Notes: generated from the sequence alone by a model not told the origin. A stretch of DNA of 43,197 nt from Chitinophagaceae bacterium (GCA_025933775.1 JAICZH010000017.1:1-43197); one strand, 5' to 3'; counted from the stretch's first letter, positions 25,643 through 33,288 are shown. Program-made: numbers and translations.

Positions 25643-27477
25643 GAAATAAACTGAGCGCTATTGCCCGTACCATCTATTAATCCATCCACTATATGTTTAT
25701 CAAACCACGCTGAAGGTTTTGCTACCAAATTGAATAATATTTTTTTGGTAACAAATAAATATATTTCATCAAAATAAAATTTATTTGATGCCGCATTATA
25801 TAATCCTTGAATAGATGCTGCAATTTTATTAGGTGCATCATTTTGCTTTTTATACAACTTCATAGCAATGAAAATTCCTATCAATGCAAACGCAACAGGA
25901 ATAATAGAAAGTTGCAAATGAAATTTGCTTTCTAAAATTTTTCCATCGGAAGTAATAAAATTTCCAAAGGGAATAAAACCTGCAGTGGCTGTGCCGATGG
26001 CTAATAATATTAATGGAAATATCATTGCAAAACCACCATCAACCCTATACTCACGGTGTAGCATACCCGAAAATTCTTTATTCCAAAAAATAGCAAAGTA
26101 CAATCGAAACATATAAAAAGCAGTAAGTCCCGATGTAAATAAACCAATCCAATAAACAACGATGTTGTTTTGATAAGCGGCTAATAAAATTTCTTCTTTA
26201 CTAAAAAACCCTGAAAACGGCGGTATGCCTGCAATTGCGAGGCATGCAATTAAAAAAGTAATATGCGTTACCGGCAAAATTTTTCGCAAGCCGCCCATAT
26301 CTTTCATTTCATTGCTGTGAATAAAATGAATAACGGAACCGGCGCATAAAAATAATAATGCTTTAAACATTGCATGTGTAAACAAATGAAACATCGAAGC
26401 GGTATAACCCAATCCGTTTTCACCACCATATTTCGAAACGCCTAATGCAAACATCATATAACCTATTTGCGAAATGGTAGAAAATGCGAGCACTCTTTTA
26501 ATATCAGTTTGTGTACACGCAATCATTGCGGCCAACAATGCGGAGATGGCTCCCACATAAGCGATCAACACTAAAGCATCCTGCGCTGATGATGCATAAA
26601 CAGGAAATAATCTTGCAACTAAAAAAACACCAGCCACCACCATTGTTGCAGCGTGTATTAATGCAGATACAGGTGTGGGGCCTTCCATTGCATCAGGCAA
26701 CCAGATTTGTAATGGAAACATAGCGCTCTTTCCTGCTGCGCCGATAAATACCAAAATCATTGCCCACGTTAATGCAGAAACACCCATGAATGATGAAGCA
26801 AGAGCAGCCTGTAATTCCGGAGAAGCTGCGGTTGTTAATCTTTCAATAAGTGTATTAAAATCTAATGTTCCGGAATAAAATGAAAGCATCAGAATACCAA
26901 TTAAAAATCCAAGATCGGCAAAGCGTGTTACAATAAATGCTTTTTTGCTAGCCGCAGCAGCGCTGGGTTTATCGTAATAAAATCCAATTAGAAGAAAAGA
27001 AGAAACACCCACGAGTTCCCAAAAAATATATATTTGAAAAATGTTAGAAGAAATTACCAAAGCCAGCATAGAAAAAGTAAACAGCCCTAAAAAAGAATAG
27101 TAAGTAGCGAATCGTTCTTCATCTTTCATGTATGCCAAACTGTAAATATGCACCATTAATGAAATAAAAGTGATTACCACAAGCATCATACACGTAATGG
27201 GATCGAGCAATACCCCCATATCAATAGAAAGGCTTTCAGAGAATTGCAGCCAGGTATATTTTAATGGAATTAATTTTTCATAAATGCCATTTATTTTTCC
27301 GTATTCAAAAAAATAACCGTAAGCAATATAGATTGCTAAAATGGTTGAAGCCAACAATAATATAGTTGCAATAATACCGGAAGCATTCTTAAAATATTTT
27401 TTTCCAAACAAGCCCATTATTAAAAATGATGCGAGAGGCAACAACGGAATTAAAACTATGAAAGTTGTATTAAGCAT
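25633..27477 (-). CDS. nuoL: NADH-quinone oxidoreductase subunit L (frameshifted at its 3' end)
   Basis: 614 residues in frame. The largest antiporter-like subunit of complex I, with about fifteen helices. Conserved: FWELVGVSSFLLIGFYYDKPSA (Glu), FPLQIWLPDAMEGPTPVSALIHAATMVVAGVFLVARLFP, and LAFSTISQIGYMMFALG. The frame closes at TAA right after an A7 run (25636-25642). The following 32 codons in the -1 frame encode the expected last helix. The in-frame product therefore lacks its terminal membrane helix unless slippage occurs. It begins after a 9-nt tandem spacer following nuoK. Confidence 0.95.
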   Translation of the reverse strand: MLNTTFIVLIPLLPLASFLIMGLFGKKYFKNASGIIATILLLASTILAIYIAYGYFFEYGKINGIYEKLIPLKYTWLQFSESLSIDMGVLLDPITCMMLVVITFISLMVHIYSLAYMKDEERFATYYSFLGLFTFSMLALVISSNIFQIYIFWELVGVSSFLLIGFYYDKPSAAAASKKAFIVTRFADLGFLIGILMLSFYSGTLDFNTLIERLTTAASPELQAALASSFMGVSALTWAMILVFIGAAGKSAMFPLQIWLPDAMEGPTPVSALIHAATMVVAGVFLVARLFPVYASSAQDALVLIAYVGAISALLAAMIACTQTDIKRVLAFSTISQIGYMMFALGVSKYGGENGLGYTASMFHLFTHAMFKALLFLCAGSVIHFIHSNEMKDMGGLRKILPVTHITFLIACLAIAGIPPFSGFFSKEEILLAAYQNNIVVYWIGLFTSGLTAFYMFRLYFAIFWNKEFSGMLHREYRVDGGFAMIFPLILLAIGTATAGFIPFGNFITSDGKILESKFHLQLSIIPVAFALIGIFIAMKLYKKQNDAPNKIAASIQGLYNAASNKFYFDEIYLFVTKKILFNLVAKPSAWFDKHIVDGLIDGTGNSAQFISKK

Positions 27478-27500
27478 TCAGTGGCAGTTGGGTTTTGATG

Positions 27501-27535
27501 GTTTAGTGGTTTAGAAAGTTTAGAAAGTTTAGAAT
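27501..27535. repeat. 9-nt tandem-word spacer between nuoK and nuoL
   Basis: On the plus strand, GTTTAGTG then GTTTAGAAA twice and GTTTAGAAT (27501-27535), directly abutting the nuoK stop at 27536 and ending 24 nt before the nuoL start at 27477. On the transcript it reads as TAAACTTTC words. It is comparable in placement to the spacers before thrC and rsmI. Confidence 0.65.
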
Positions 27536-27850
27536 TCAATATTTCAATTCTTCCGCTACATCCACATCAATTGAATGATGAGTTCTGTATAAATTAATAA
27601 TGATTGCAATAGCAACTGCTGCTTCTGCAGCGGCTATCGCAATTATAAAAATGGTAAAAAATAATCCGGTCAGTTTATCGGGCCACAAATATTTATTGAA
27701 TGCGATAAAATTTAAATTCACACTATTTAAAATTAATTCTACGCTCATTAAAATAGTTATTAAATTTCTTCTTATAAAAAAACCATACATGCCAATAAAA
27801 AAAAGGGCAGTGCTGATAAATAAAATATGATATAGTCCGGGCTGCATCAT
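27536..27850 (-). CDS. nuoK: NADH-quinone oxidoreductase subunit K
   Basis: 104 residues, three transmembrane helices. The two membrane glutamates of the proton path are present, in LMSVELILNSVNLNF and AAAEAAVAIAII. The start overlaps the end of nuoJ (ATGA, 4 nt). The stop is followed at once by a tandem-word spacer leading to nuoL. Confidence 0.96.
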   Translation of the reverse strand: MMQPGLYHILFISTALFFIGMYGFFIRRNLITILMSVELILNSVNLNFIAFNKYLWPDKLTGLFFTIFIIAIAAAEAAVAIAIIINLYRTHHSIDVDVAEELKY

Positions 27851-28404
27851 GTTGTTTCAGATTTAAGTTTGTTAGTTGGGGGTTCTCCCTTTTTGAGGAA
27901 GTTTGAGGGGGCCGCAATTACAATGCATCCTACTAAAGCAGCGAGCAATAACATGCTTACCACTTCTAACGGTAACGCATACCCGCTTTTATTTATTCCC
28001 ACCATTTCATTACCGATATTTTCAATCCCCGGCTGTATTGCAGTATTTATAGTACTTTGAAACGAATGTTGCATAATTTGAATCATAATTAAAACAAAGC
28101 CGCAAAATGCAGCCAAGGATGAAAATATTTTCCTGTTCATTTTTTGTTTTGGCATTTTTTCTCCTGCCTGCTGGGTTAAAAAAATAGAGAAGATAATTAA
28201 AACAGTAATACCGCCAACATACACTACTATTTGCACAGCAGCAATAAACTCATACTGCATCCAGAAAAATAAACCAGCCACGCCTATTAAAGAAAATAAT
28301 AAAAATACTGCGGCTCTGAATATCTGGCGGGTACTTACAGCAAGCATTCCACTTATCAATGTGAGCAAAGCCAGCATGTAAAATATAATTGTTGACCCAA
28401 TCAT
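27847..28404 (-). CDS. nuoJ: NADH-quinone oxidoreductase subunit J
   Basis: 185 residues, about five helices. Conserved features: FLLFSLIGVAGLFFWMQYEFIAAVQIVVYVGGITVLIIFSIFLT and the YALPLEVVSMLLLAALVGCIVIA helix. Overlaps nuoI by 1 nt (TAATG) and nuoK by 4 nt. On the opposite strand of its YALPLEV codons lies a chance-looking match to the R3 repeat (27966-27985). Confidence 0.96.
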   Translation of the reverse strand: MIGSTIIFYMLALLTLISGMLAVSTRQIFRAAVFLLFSLIGVAGLFFWMQYEFIAAVQIVVYVGGITVLIIFSIFLTQQAGEKMPKQKMNRKIFSSLAAFCGFVLIMIQIMQHSFQSTINTAIQPGIENIGNEMVGINKSGYALPLEVVSMLLLAALVGCIVIAAPSNFLKKGEPPTNKLKSETT

Positions 28405-28925
28405 TATTCTATTCCCTCCATAATTTTAGAACCGGGATTGTTTAATATTTTGGTTAATTGACTACGATCAAAAACACTGTGCTCAAATGTTTGCGCCATT
28501 ACAATCGCATCAGAAGGACAGGCGGTAATACATAAATTACACATGGTGCAGAGTTCCAAATGATATACTAATTTATCAATTGCTTTTTTCTTTTTTCCAT
28601 CGGGAGTTATATCAAACTTAGTAATTACTTTGATAGTTCCATTGGGGCACGCAAGTTCACAAGCCGTGCATCCGGTACAACGATGTTCATTGTTTTCATT
28701 ATGCGGCATCACCACTTCACCTTTAAATCTTTCAGGCAGATTCAAGGTTTCCCTATTATCAGGATATTGTTGTGTAATGATTTCTTTGTGATGTGTAAAA
28801 TAATATCCTGTTCGTCTCAATCCAACAAACAATGATTTTACAGCATTGAAAACTTCTTTAAAATAAGCCCCTAACCCCGAAGGGGAAACTGTGGAGTTAT
28901 TTAATTTTTTTGAAGTGTTGCTCAT
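28404..28925 (-). CDS. nuoI: NADH-quinone oxidoreductase subunit I (with element-derived N-terminus)
   Basis: 173 residues from the ATG at 28925; a TTG at 28955 would add ten residues. It carries the two [4Fe-4S] ferredoxin motifs: CTGCTACELACP (about residues 80-91) and CTMCNLCITACP (about 126-137). The first roughly 20 residues (MSNTSKKLNNSTV-SPSGLGA) come from the palindromic element at 28865-29018, where the right arm is translated. The rest of the protein is normal. NuoB starts with a very similar element-derived stretch (MSETSND...PPSG). The iron-sulphur electron relay toward NuoB is intact. Confidence 0.95.
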   Translation of the reverse strand: MSNTSKKLNNSTVSPSGLGAYFKEVFNAVKSLFVGLRRTGYYFTHHKEIITQQYPDNRETLNLPERFKGEVVMPHNENNEHRCTGCTACELACPNGTIKVITKFDITPDGKKKKAIDKLVYHLELCTMCNLCITACPSDAIVMAQTFEHSVFDRSQLTKILNNPGSKIMEGIE

Positions 28926-29018
28926 TATTGAAAATATTTCTTTATTAGCTTTCAAAAATCTTCCCTTGTAACTTCAACTGTCAAGGCTTGCTTTTCTCCC
29001 CTTCGGGGTTGGGGGCTT
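28865..29018 (-). repeat. palindromic-pair element F (nuoH-nuoI junction)
   Basis: The upstream arm 28992-29018 touches the nuoH stop codon, and the downstream arm 28865-28890 lies inside nuoI. Both contain CCCCTTCGGGG followed by TTGGGGGCTT or TTAGGGGCTT, inverted to each other, so they could pair over about 25 bp. The core contains the nuoI ATG and an extra small CCTTG...CAAGG hairpin absent from other copies. It is the longest copy. Confidence 0.8.
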
Positions 29019-30095
29019 TTAAAAATACCATCCTGCAATTGCCATTGCTGTTACCAATAAAATATTAAACAAACTGATTGGCAACAAATATTTCCATTCA
29101 AGATTTAATAACTGATCAATCCGCAATCTCGGGAAAGTCCATCTGAACCACATGATCACGAATATTAAAAAAAATGTTTTTCCAAAAAACCATAAACTTG
29201 AAGGAATAAAATCCATTACATGATTAAATGATTGCCAATGACCAATATGAAAAGGCATCCATCCGCCAAAAAATAAAGTAGCGCCAATAGCACATACAAT
29301 AAAAACATTCACATATTCTGCTAAAAAAAACAAAGCGAATTTCATTCCCGAATATTCGGTATGAAACCCGGCTGTTAATTCTGATTCCGCTTCAGCCAAA
29401 TCAAAAGGGGCACGATTAGTTTCTGCAGTTACTGCAATTATAAAAATGATAAAAGAAATAATTACGGGAATATGTCCTTTAAAAATCCACCAGCCATCAG
29501 CCTGAGATTGAATAATGGTATTTAAATTTAAACTTCCTGCAAGCACTACTACCGAAAGTATAGAAAGCCCTGCAGACAATTCATAGCTTACAATCTGCGC
29601 CCCGCTTCGCATAGCGCCCATTAAAGAATATTTATTATTACTCGACCATCCTGCTATTAAAATACTTATTACAGAAACGGATGAGATAGCAGATATATAT
29701 AACACGCCAATGTTTACATTCCACATCTGGAAATTTTTTGCAAAGGCCAGCGGCGCCATTAATAACATGGCCACTACAAGTGCAATAAAAGGAGCCAGGT
29801 TAAATAAAAATTTATCTGCGCCGGATGGAGTCATTCCTTCTTTCACTAACAATTTCATGGTGTCCGCAACTGACTGAAACATTCCTTTTGGCCCAACCCT
29901 GTTTGGCCCCATTCGAATTTGTATCCATGCCGAAACTTTTCTTTCCATAAGAACTAATACTAATCCTAAAACTGCAAATAAACTTATTACACAAATACCG
30001 GCAATTATCATTTCAAAAATAACAGCAACAGATGGATGGAATGTTTCATTCAACCATTGATGAATAGAATCGGCTATGTTGCTAAAGCTCCACAT
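29019..30095 (-). CDS. nuoH: NADH-quinone oxidoreductase subunit H
   Basis: 358 residues, about eight transmembrane helices, forming the quinone-entry part of complex I. Typical motifs: LMERKVSAWIQIRMGPNRVGPKG, LFNLAPFIALV, AETNRAPFDLAEAESELTAGFHTEYSGMKFALFFLAEY, and FLRWTFPRLRIDQL-like WFRWTFPRLRIDQLLNLEWK. Its ATG lies 6 nt beyond an element arm. Unlike nuoB, nuoD and nuoI, it has no element-derived N-terminus. It directly follows nuoD: nuoE, nuoF and nuoG are absent. Confidence 0.96.
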   Translation of the reverse strand: MWSFSNIADSIHQWLNETFHPSVAVIFEMIIAGICVISLFAVLGLVLVLMERKVSAWIQIRMGPNRVGPKGMFQSVADTMKLLVKEGMTPSGADKFLFNLAPFIALVVAMLLMAPLAFAKNFQMWNVNIGVLYISAISSVSVISILIAGWSSNNKYSLMGAMRSGAQIVSYELSAGLSILSVVVLAGSLNLNTIIQSQADGWWIFKGHIPVIISFIIFIIAVTAETNRAPFDLAEAESELTAGFHTEYSGMKFALFFLAEYVNVFIVCAIGATLFFGGWMPFHIGHWQSFNHVMDFIPSSLWFFGKTFFLIFVIMWFRWTFPRLRIDQLLNLEWKYLLPISLFNILLVTAMAIAGWYF

Positions 30096-30100
30096 TGGTT

Positions 30101-30231
30101 GGCCTCACCTCAACCCCTCTCCGATGGAGAGGGAACTGAACGGGGGTGGTTTATAAATTTAATGTTTAAATAAAAATTCATTCATGGTTTAATATTACTT
30201 TTGTTCTCCCCTTCGGGGAGTTAGAGGGGCT
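30101..30231 (-). repeat. palindromic-pair element E (nuoD-nuoH junction), atypical
   Basis: The upstream arm 30203-30231 (CTCCCC-TTCG-GGGGAG core, 1 nt from the nuoD stop) and the downstream arm 30101-30141 (CCTCTCC-GAT-GGAGAGG core with CCTCACC flank) are of different subtypes. The core has an ATG but the reading frame closes after eight codons (MNEFLFKH), and the element ends 5 nt before the nuoH ATG. It occupies the site where nuoEFG lie in 14-gene operons. Confidence 0.75.
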
Positions 30232-30232
30232 G

Positions 30233-31387
30233 CTACCTGTCAATATCCGGTATTACTAAATCCAACGTTCCCATCATTGCTATCAGATCTCCCAATTTAC
30301 TGCCTCTCGCCATATGATCGAGTGCAGAAAGATTAGAAAAACCCGGCGAACGAAACTTAATCCTGTAGGGTGTTGTGCCGCCTTCACTCACAATAAAAAC
30401 ACCTAATTCTCCTCTTGCTGTTTCCACTCTTGAATAAAATTCTCCTTTTGGTAATTTTAAAACCACTTTAGTTTTTGCCTGAAAATCTCCTTCAGGAATA
30501 TTATCAATTAATTGTTCAATAATTTTTATAGATTCATTCATTTCTTTAATGCGGACCATATATCGTGCAAAAGAATCGCCACCGTTTTCTATCACTTCAT
30601 TAAATGATATTTTATCATACACTTCATACGGATATAATTTACGAATGTCGCAACTTAGGCCGCTGCCTCTTGCCGTGGGGCCGCTGCATCCGTAAGATAT
30701 TGCATCTTCAGCAGATAAATAGCCAACATTTTTCATACGATTTTGAAAAATAATATTGCCCGTAATTAATTCATCATATTCTTTAATCTTTAATTTATAT
30801 AAACTAATAAATTCTTTTACTCTTTTTTGAAAGTTGGGATGAATGTCGGCCATCAATCCGCCGGGAACAAAATAATTCATAGTGAGCCTTGCGCCGCAGG
30901 TTTCTTCCATAATATCATTGATGGTTTCTCTTTCTCTGAATGCATGAAAAAAAGGTGTGAATGCGCCAACATCCATTGCCAAAGCGCCCCACCACAATTC
31001 ATGCGAAGCAATTCGTGTAAGCTCATCAAGCAATACTCTTACCACTTGTGCTCTGTGTGGAATTTCTAATTGCAATCCTTTTTCAACGCACAATGCACAA
31101 GCATGGTTGTTGATGTGTGCAGAAAGATAATCCATGCGGCTGGTAACATAAATAAACTGGCGATAGGTAAGGCTTTCGCACATTTTTTCAATGGAACGAT
31201 GAATGTATCCTAAATGCGGCTCTACTTTTTTTATCGTTTCTCCATTTAATGTAATTACTAAATGCAGCACACCATGCGTAGCCGGATGCTGTGGTCCTAC
31301 ATTGATGATTAAATCACCAGCCTCCCCAAACCCTCCAGGGGAGGGGCTTTCGGAATCGTCGCTTATTATTTCAGTTTGTCTATACAT
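30233..31387 (-). CDS. nuoD: NADH-quinone oxidoreductase subunit D (with element-derived N-terminus)
   Basis: 384 residues. Homolog of [NiFe] hydrogenase large subunit, forming the quinone-binding cavity with NuoB and NuoH. The conserved start INVGPQHPATHGVLH is preceded by a foreign stretch (MYRQTEIISDD-SESPSPGGFGEAGD) encoded by the palindromic element at 31319-31428. Other family motifs: HRSIEKMCESLTYRQFIYVTSRMDYLS, TAR-GSGLSCDIRK and the C-terminal MGTLDLVIPDIDR. The catalytic core appears complete. Confidence 0.96.
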   Translation of the reverse strand: MYRQTEIISDDSESPSPGGFGEAGDLIINVGPQHPATHGVLHLVITLNGETIKKVEPHLGYIHRSIEKMCESLTYRQFIYVTSRMDYLSAHINNHACALCVEKGLQLEIPHRAQVVRVLLDELTRIASHELWWGALAMDVGAFTPFFHAFRERETINDIMEETCGARLTMNYFVPGGLMADIHPNFQKRVKEFISLYKLKIKEYDELITGNIIFQNRMKNVGYLSAEDAISYGCSGPTARGSGLSCDIRKLYPYEVYDKISFNEVIENGGDSFARYMVRIKEMNESIKIIEQLIDNIPEGDFQAKTKVVLKLPKGEFYSRVETARGELGVFIVSEGGTTPYRIKFRSPGFSNLSALDHMARGSKLGDLIAMMGTLDLVIPDIDR

Positions 31388-31428
31388 AGTTTAATGCTCC
31401 TGCCTTTCCCCTTCAGGGTTACGGGCCT
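31319..31428 (-). repeat. palindromic-pair element D (nuoC-nuoD junction)
   Basis: The upstream arm 31402-31428 (CCCCTTCAGGG) abuts the nuoC stop. The downstream arm 31319-31350 (CCCCTCCCC-TGGA-GGG...GGGGAGGCT in coding sense) lies inside nuoD. The two arms are of different subtypes. The core holds the nuoD ATG preceded by ATTAAACT, a sequence shared with the ATTAAACC-ATG of element E. Confidence 0.75.
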
Positions 31429-31884
31429 TTATAATCTTATCATATTTACCGGATCTTCAAAATCTTTCAGCAAAGGTTTTTTCCCTTCCCAACCATCTGG
31501 CAAAATGAGCAATCGTAAATCAGGATGATTAATAAAATTCACCCCAAACATTTCATACACTTCTCTTTCATGAAATTCTGCTGTCTTCCATATTTTACTC
31601 GCTGTTTCTATTTCGGGATGATTGCGGTCAAGTTTAGATTTTACAACAATGTTATAACGGTAACGCGTAGACGATAAATGATACACCATGGTAAGATGCG
31701 TTTTCCAATCAATACAGGTAAGGCAAAAAAGGTAATTGAAAAATAAAGAATCATCATTGCGCAATTGCTGTGCAAATGCTGGCCAGTCCTTTGCTTCCAC
31801 GTTTACGGTAAGCCATTCGCCTTCTTCAAAAGTTGCTGAAGGAAGTAATTCCGTTATTTTATTTTTTAAATCTTCCTTCTCCAT
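31429..31884 (-). CDS. nuoC: NADH-quinone oxidoreductase subunit C
   Basis: 151 residues, the 30-kDa subunit fold. C-terminal signature HEREVYEMFGVNFINHPDLRLLILPDGWEGKKPLLKDF is complete. Not fused to NuoD, unlike in enterobacteria. The ATG overlaps the nuoB stop by 1 nt. There is no element between nuoB and nuoC, consistent with the lack of a gap there. Confidence 0.96.
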   Translation of the reverse strand: MEKEDLKNKITELLPSATFEEGEWLTVNVEAKDWPAFAQQLRNDDSLFFNYLFCLTCIDWKTHLTMVYHLSSTRYRYNIVVKSKLDRNHPEIETASKIWKTAEFHEREVYEMFGVNFINHPDLRLLILPDGWEGKKPLLKDFEDPVNMIRL

Positions 31885-32447
31885 TAATCTTTGCTCGTTT
31901 TTATTTGTTCCCTGGTAAGCCCGCTTTTTATTTTTTGTTGCAAACTAATTAATGCATGTAGCAATGCTTCCGGCCTTGGCGGACAGCCTGCCACATACAC
32001 ATCTACCGGTATTACATGATCGGCGCCTTTTACAACCGAATAAGTATTGTAAAAAAAAGGACCGCCGCTAATGGCGCAGGCGCCCATTGCAATTACATAC
32101 TTAGGATCGGCCATCTGATCGTACAATCTTTTTAAAACCGGAGCCATTTTATTTACAATGGTTCCTGCAATAATTATTACATCGGCCTGGCGTGGCGAGG
32201 CTCTTGCCACTTCAAAACCAAATCGAGAAAAATCATACTTGGCAGATGCAACCGACATCATTTCAATACCACAGCAGCTTGTAGCAAATGTGAGGGGCCA
32301 CAATGAATTGGAACGCGCCCAATTAATTATATCATCGAGTTTGCTCAATACAATTCCGCCACCGGGTGTTTCAATAACCTTAACAGCCCCCTCCGCCCCC
32401 GAAGGGGGAACCTGAGAAGTCTCTACATCATTTGAAGTTTCACTCAT
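31884..32447 (-). CDS. nuoB: NADH-quinone oxidoreductase subunit B (with element-derived N-terminus)
   Basis: 187 residues. Carries cluster N2, with the tandem Cys in [12 protein letters not shown], Cys in [10 protein letters not shown] and Cys in [14 protein letters not shown]. The conserved domain begins at [10 protein letters not shown]. The preceding [21 protein letters not shown] is encoded by the palindromic element at 32385-32500, its right arm being read in frame. There is no other start between the arm and the conserved part. Confidence 0.96.
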   Translation of the reverse strand: MSETSNDVETSQVPPSGAEGAVKVIETPGGGIVLSKLDDIINWARSNSLWPLTFATSCCGIEMMSVASAKYDFSRFGFEVARASPRQADVIIIAGTIVNKMAPVLKRLYDQMADPKYVIAMGACAISGGPFFYNTYSVVKGADHVIPVDVYVAGCPPRPEALLHALISLQQKIKSGLTREQIKTSKD

Positions 32448-32500
32448 TATTTAAACATTAAATATTACAATCTTCTTCTCCCCTTCGGGGTCGGGGGCTT
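32385..32500 (-). repeat. palindromic-pair element C (nuoA-nuoB junction)
   Basis: The upstream arm 32473-32500 is 1 nt from the nuoA stop, and the downstream arm 32385-32419 lies inside nuoB. Both have a CCCC-TTCG-GGGG core and ends AAGCCCCC/GGGGGCT, and inner GAGAAG/CTTCTC also match. The core contains TTTAATGTTTAAATAATGAG, where the second ATG starts nuoB. The reverse complement of a 17-nt part of this core is found in element E. Confidence 0.8.
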
Positions 32501-32501
32501 T

Positions 32502-32852
32502 TTATTTCCATTTCAAAGCTCCTTTTTTATGTGCATATAAAAATCCCATAAATAATATAAAAAAGAAAATAACAATTTCAATCAATGCCGTCCATCCTGC
32601 ATGTTTGGCAACTACCGCCCATGGATATAGAAATATAAGCTCTACATCAAATATTAAAAATATCAATGCAAACAAGTAATAGCCTACGTTTAGTTGTTTC
32701 CATGTTTTGCCATGCGTGGGAATGCCGCATTCATAAGGCTCTCCTTTTTGCAAATTGGTAGTAGCTTTTGTTACCATTTTAGCAACAAGAATAGCAACGG
32801 AAGAAAATACGATTGCAGCTATTATCAAAACAATCATTGAAGAAGGGCCCAT
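32502..32852 (-). CDS. nuoA: NADH-quinone oxidoreductase subunit A
   Basis: 116 residues, three transmembrane helices, with the conserved YECGIPTHGKTWKQLNVGYYLFALIFLIFDVELIFLYPWAV including the membrane Glu/Asp pair. First gene of the minus-strand nuo operon. No TAnnTTTG box was found in its 5' region, so the promoter is unassigned. Confidence 0.96.
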   Translation of the reverse strand: MGPSSMIVLIIAAIVFSSVAILVAKMVTKATTNLQKGEPYECGIPTHGKTWKQLNVGYYLFALIFLIFDVELIFLYPWAVVAKHAGWTALIEIVIFFFILFMGFLYAHKKGALKWK

Positions 32853-33288
32853 AAAAAAATTTCAAATTGATTTATTAAATTATTTTACAAATGAAAGGTA
32901 ATAAATTATGTTATGCGATTTTTATTTATCCGATGATTTTAACCTTGCATCTTTTATTAGTTTGCCGCGGGAGATTAATTTTGTGAAAAATATTTACCTT
33001 ATAACGGTGGCGCATACCCGAAGATTATCAGGGTACTTTTAAAAAATATAATGAACCCTTGAATAAAAAAAAAACAATGCTGCATTCTAAAATGGTAGCA
33101 GTGAAATATTGAAGATGATGTGTTGTAATAGGATGATGAAGTACTTAAGTCAATTACTACTTTAAAATAAATTTTTTATTTAATTTTTCAAAACATTCGG
33201 GAATGCTTATTCAGAATTTCGCAAATGATGTGATTATCATTTCTTATCAGCAAGGTTTTATGAAGAATTTATAATTTATATTTACCTT
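32853..33288. other. divergent intergenic region between nuoA and the methyltransferase gene
   Basis: No gene supported in these 436 nt. Contains an R3 repeat at 33001-33026 with an adjacent weak inverted pair (TACCC/GGGTA, 33015-33036). A TATATTTA motif about 10 nt before the methyltransferase ATG is a near-match to the -7 box. The nuo promoter could not be located with confidence. Confidence 0.55.
33001..33026 (+). repeat. R3 repeat, copy 3
   Basis: ATAACGGTGGCGCATACCCG followed by AAGATT resembles copies at 13689-13714 and 14405-14430 (shared TAACGGT, GC-AC-CGAA positions). It lies at the left border of the methyltransferase and toxin-antitoxin region. Confidence 0.5.

Noticed and set aside
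28926-28955. TTG start for nuoI
   Set aside because: The ATG at 28925 aligns with the ATG of nuoB in the homologous element core, so the TTG is not needed.
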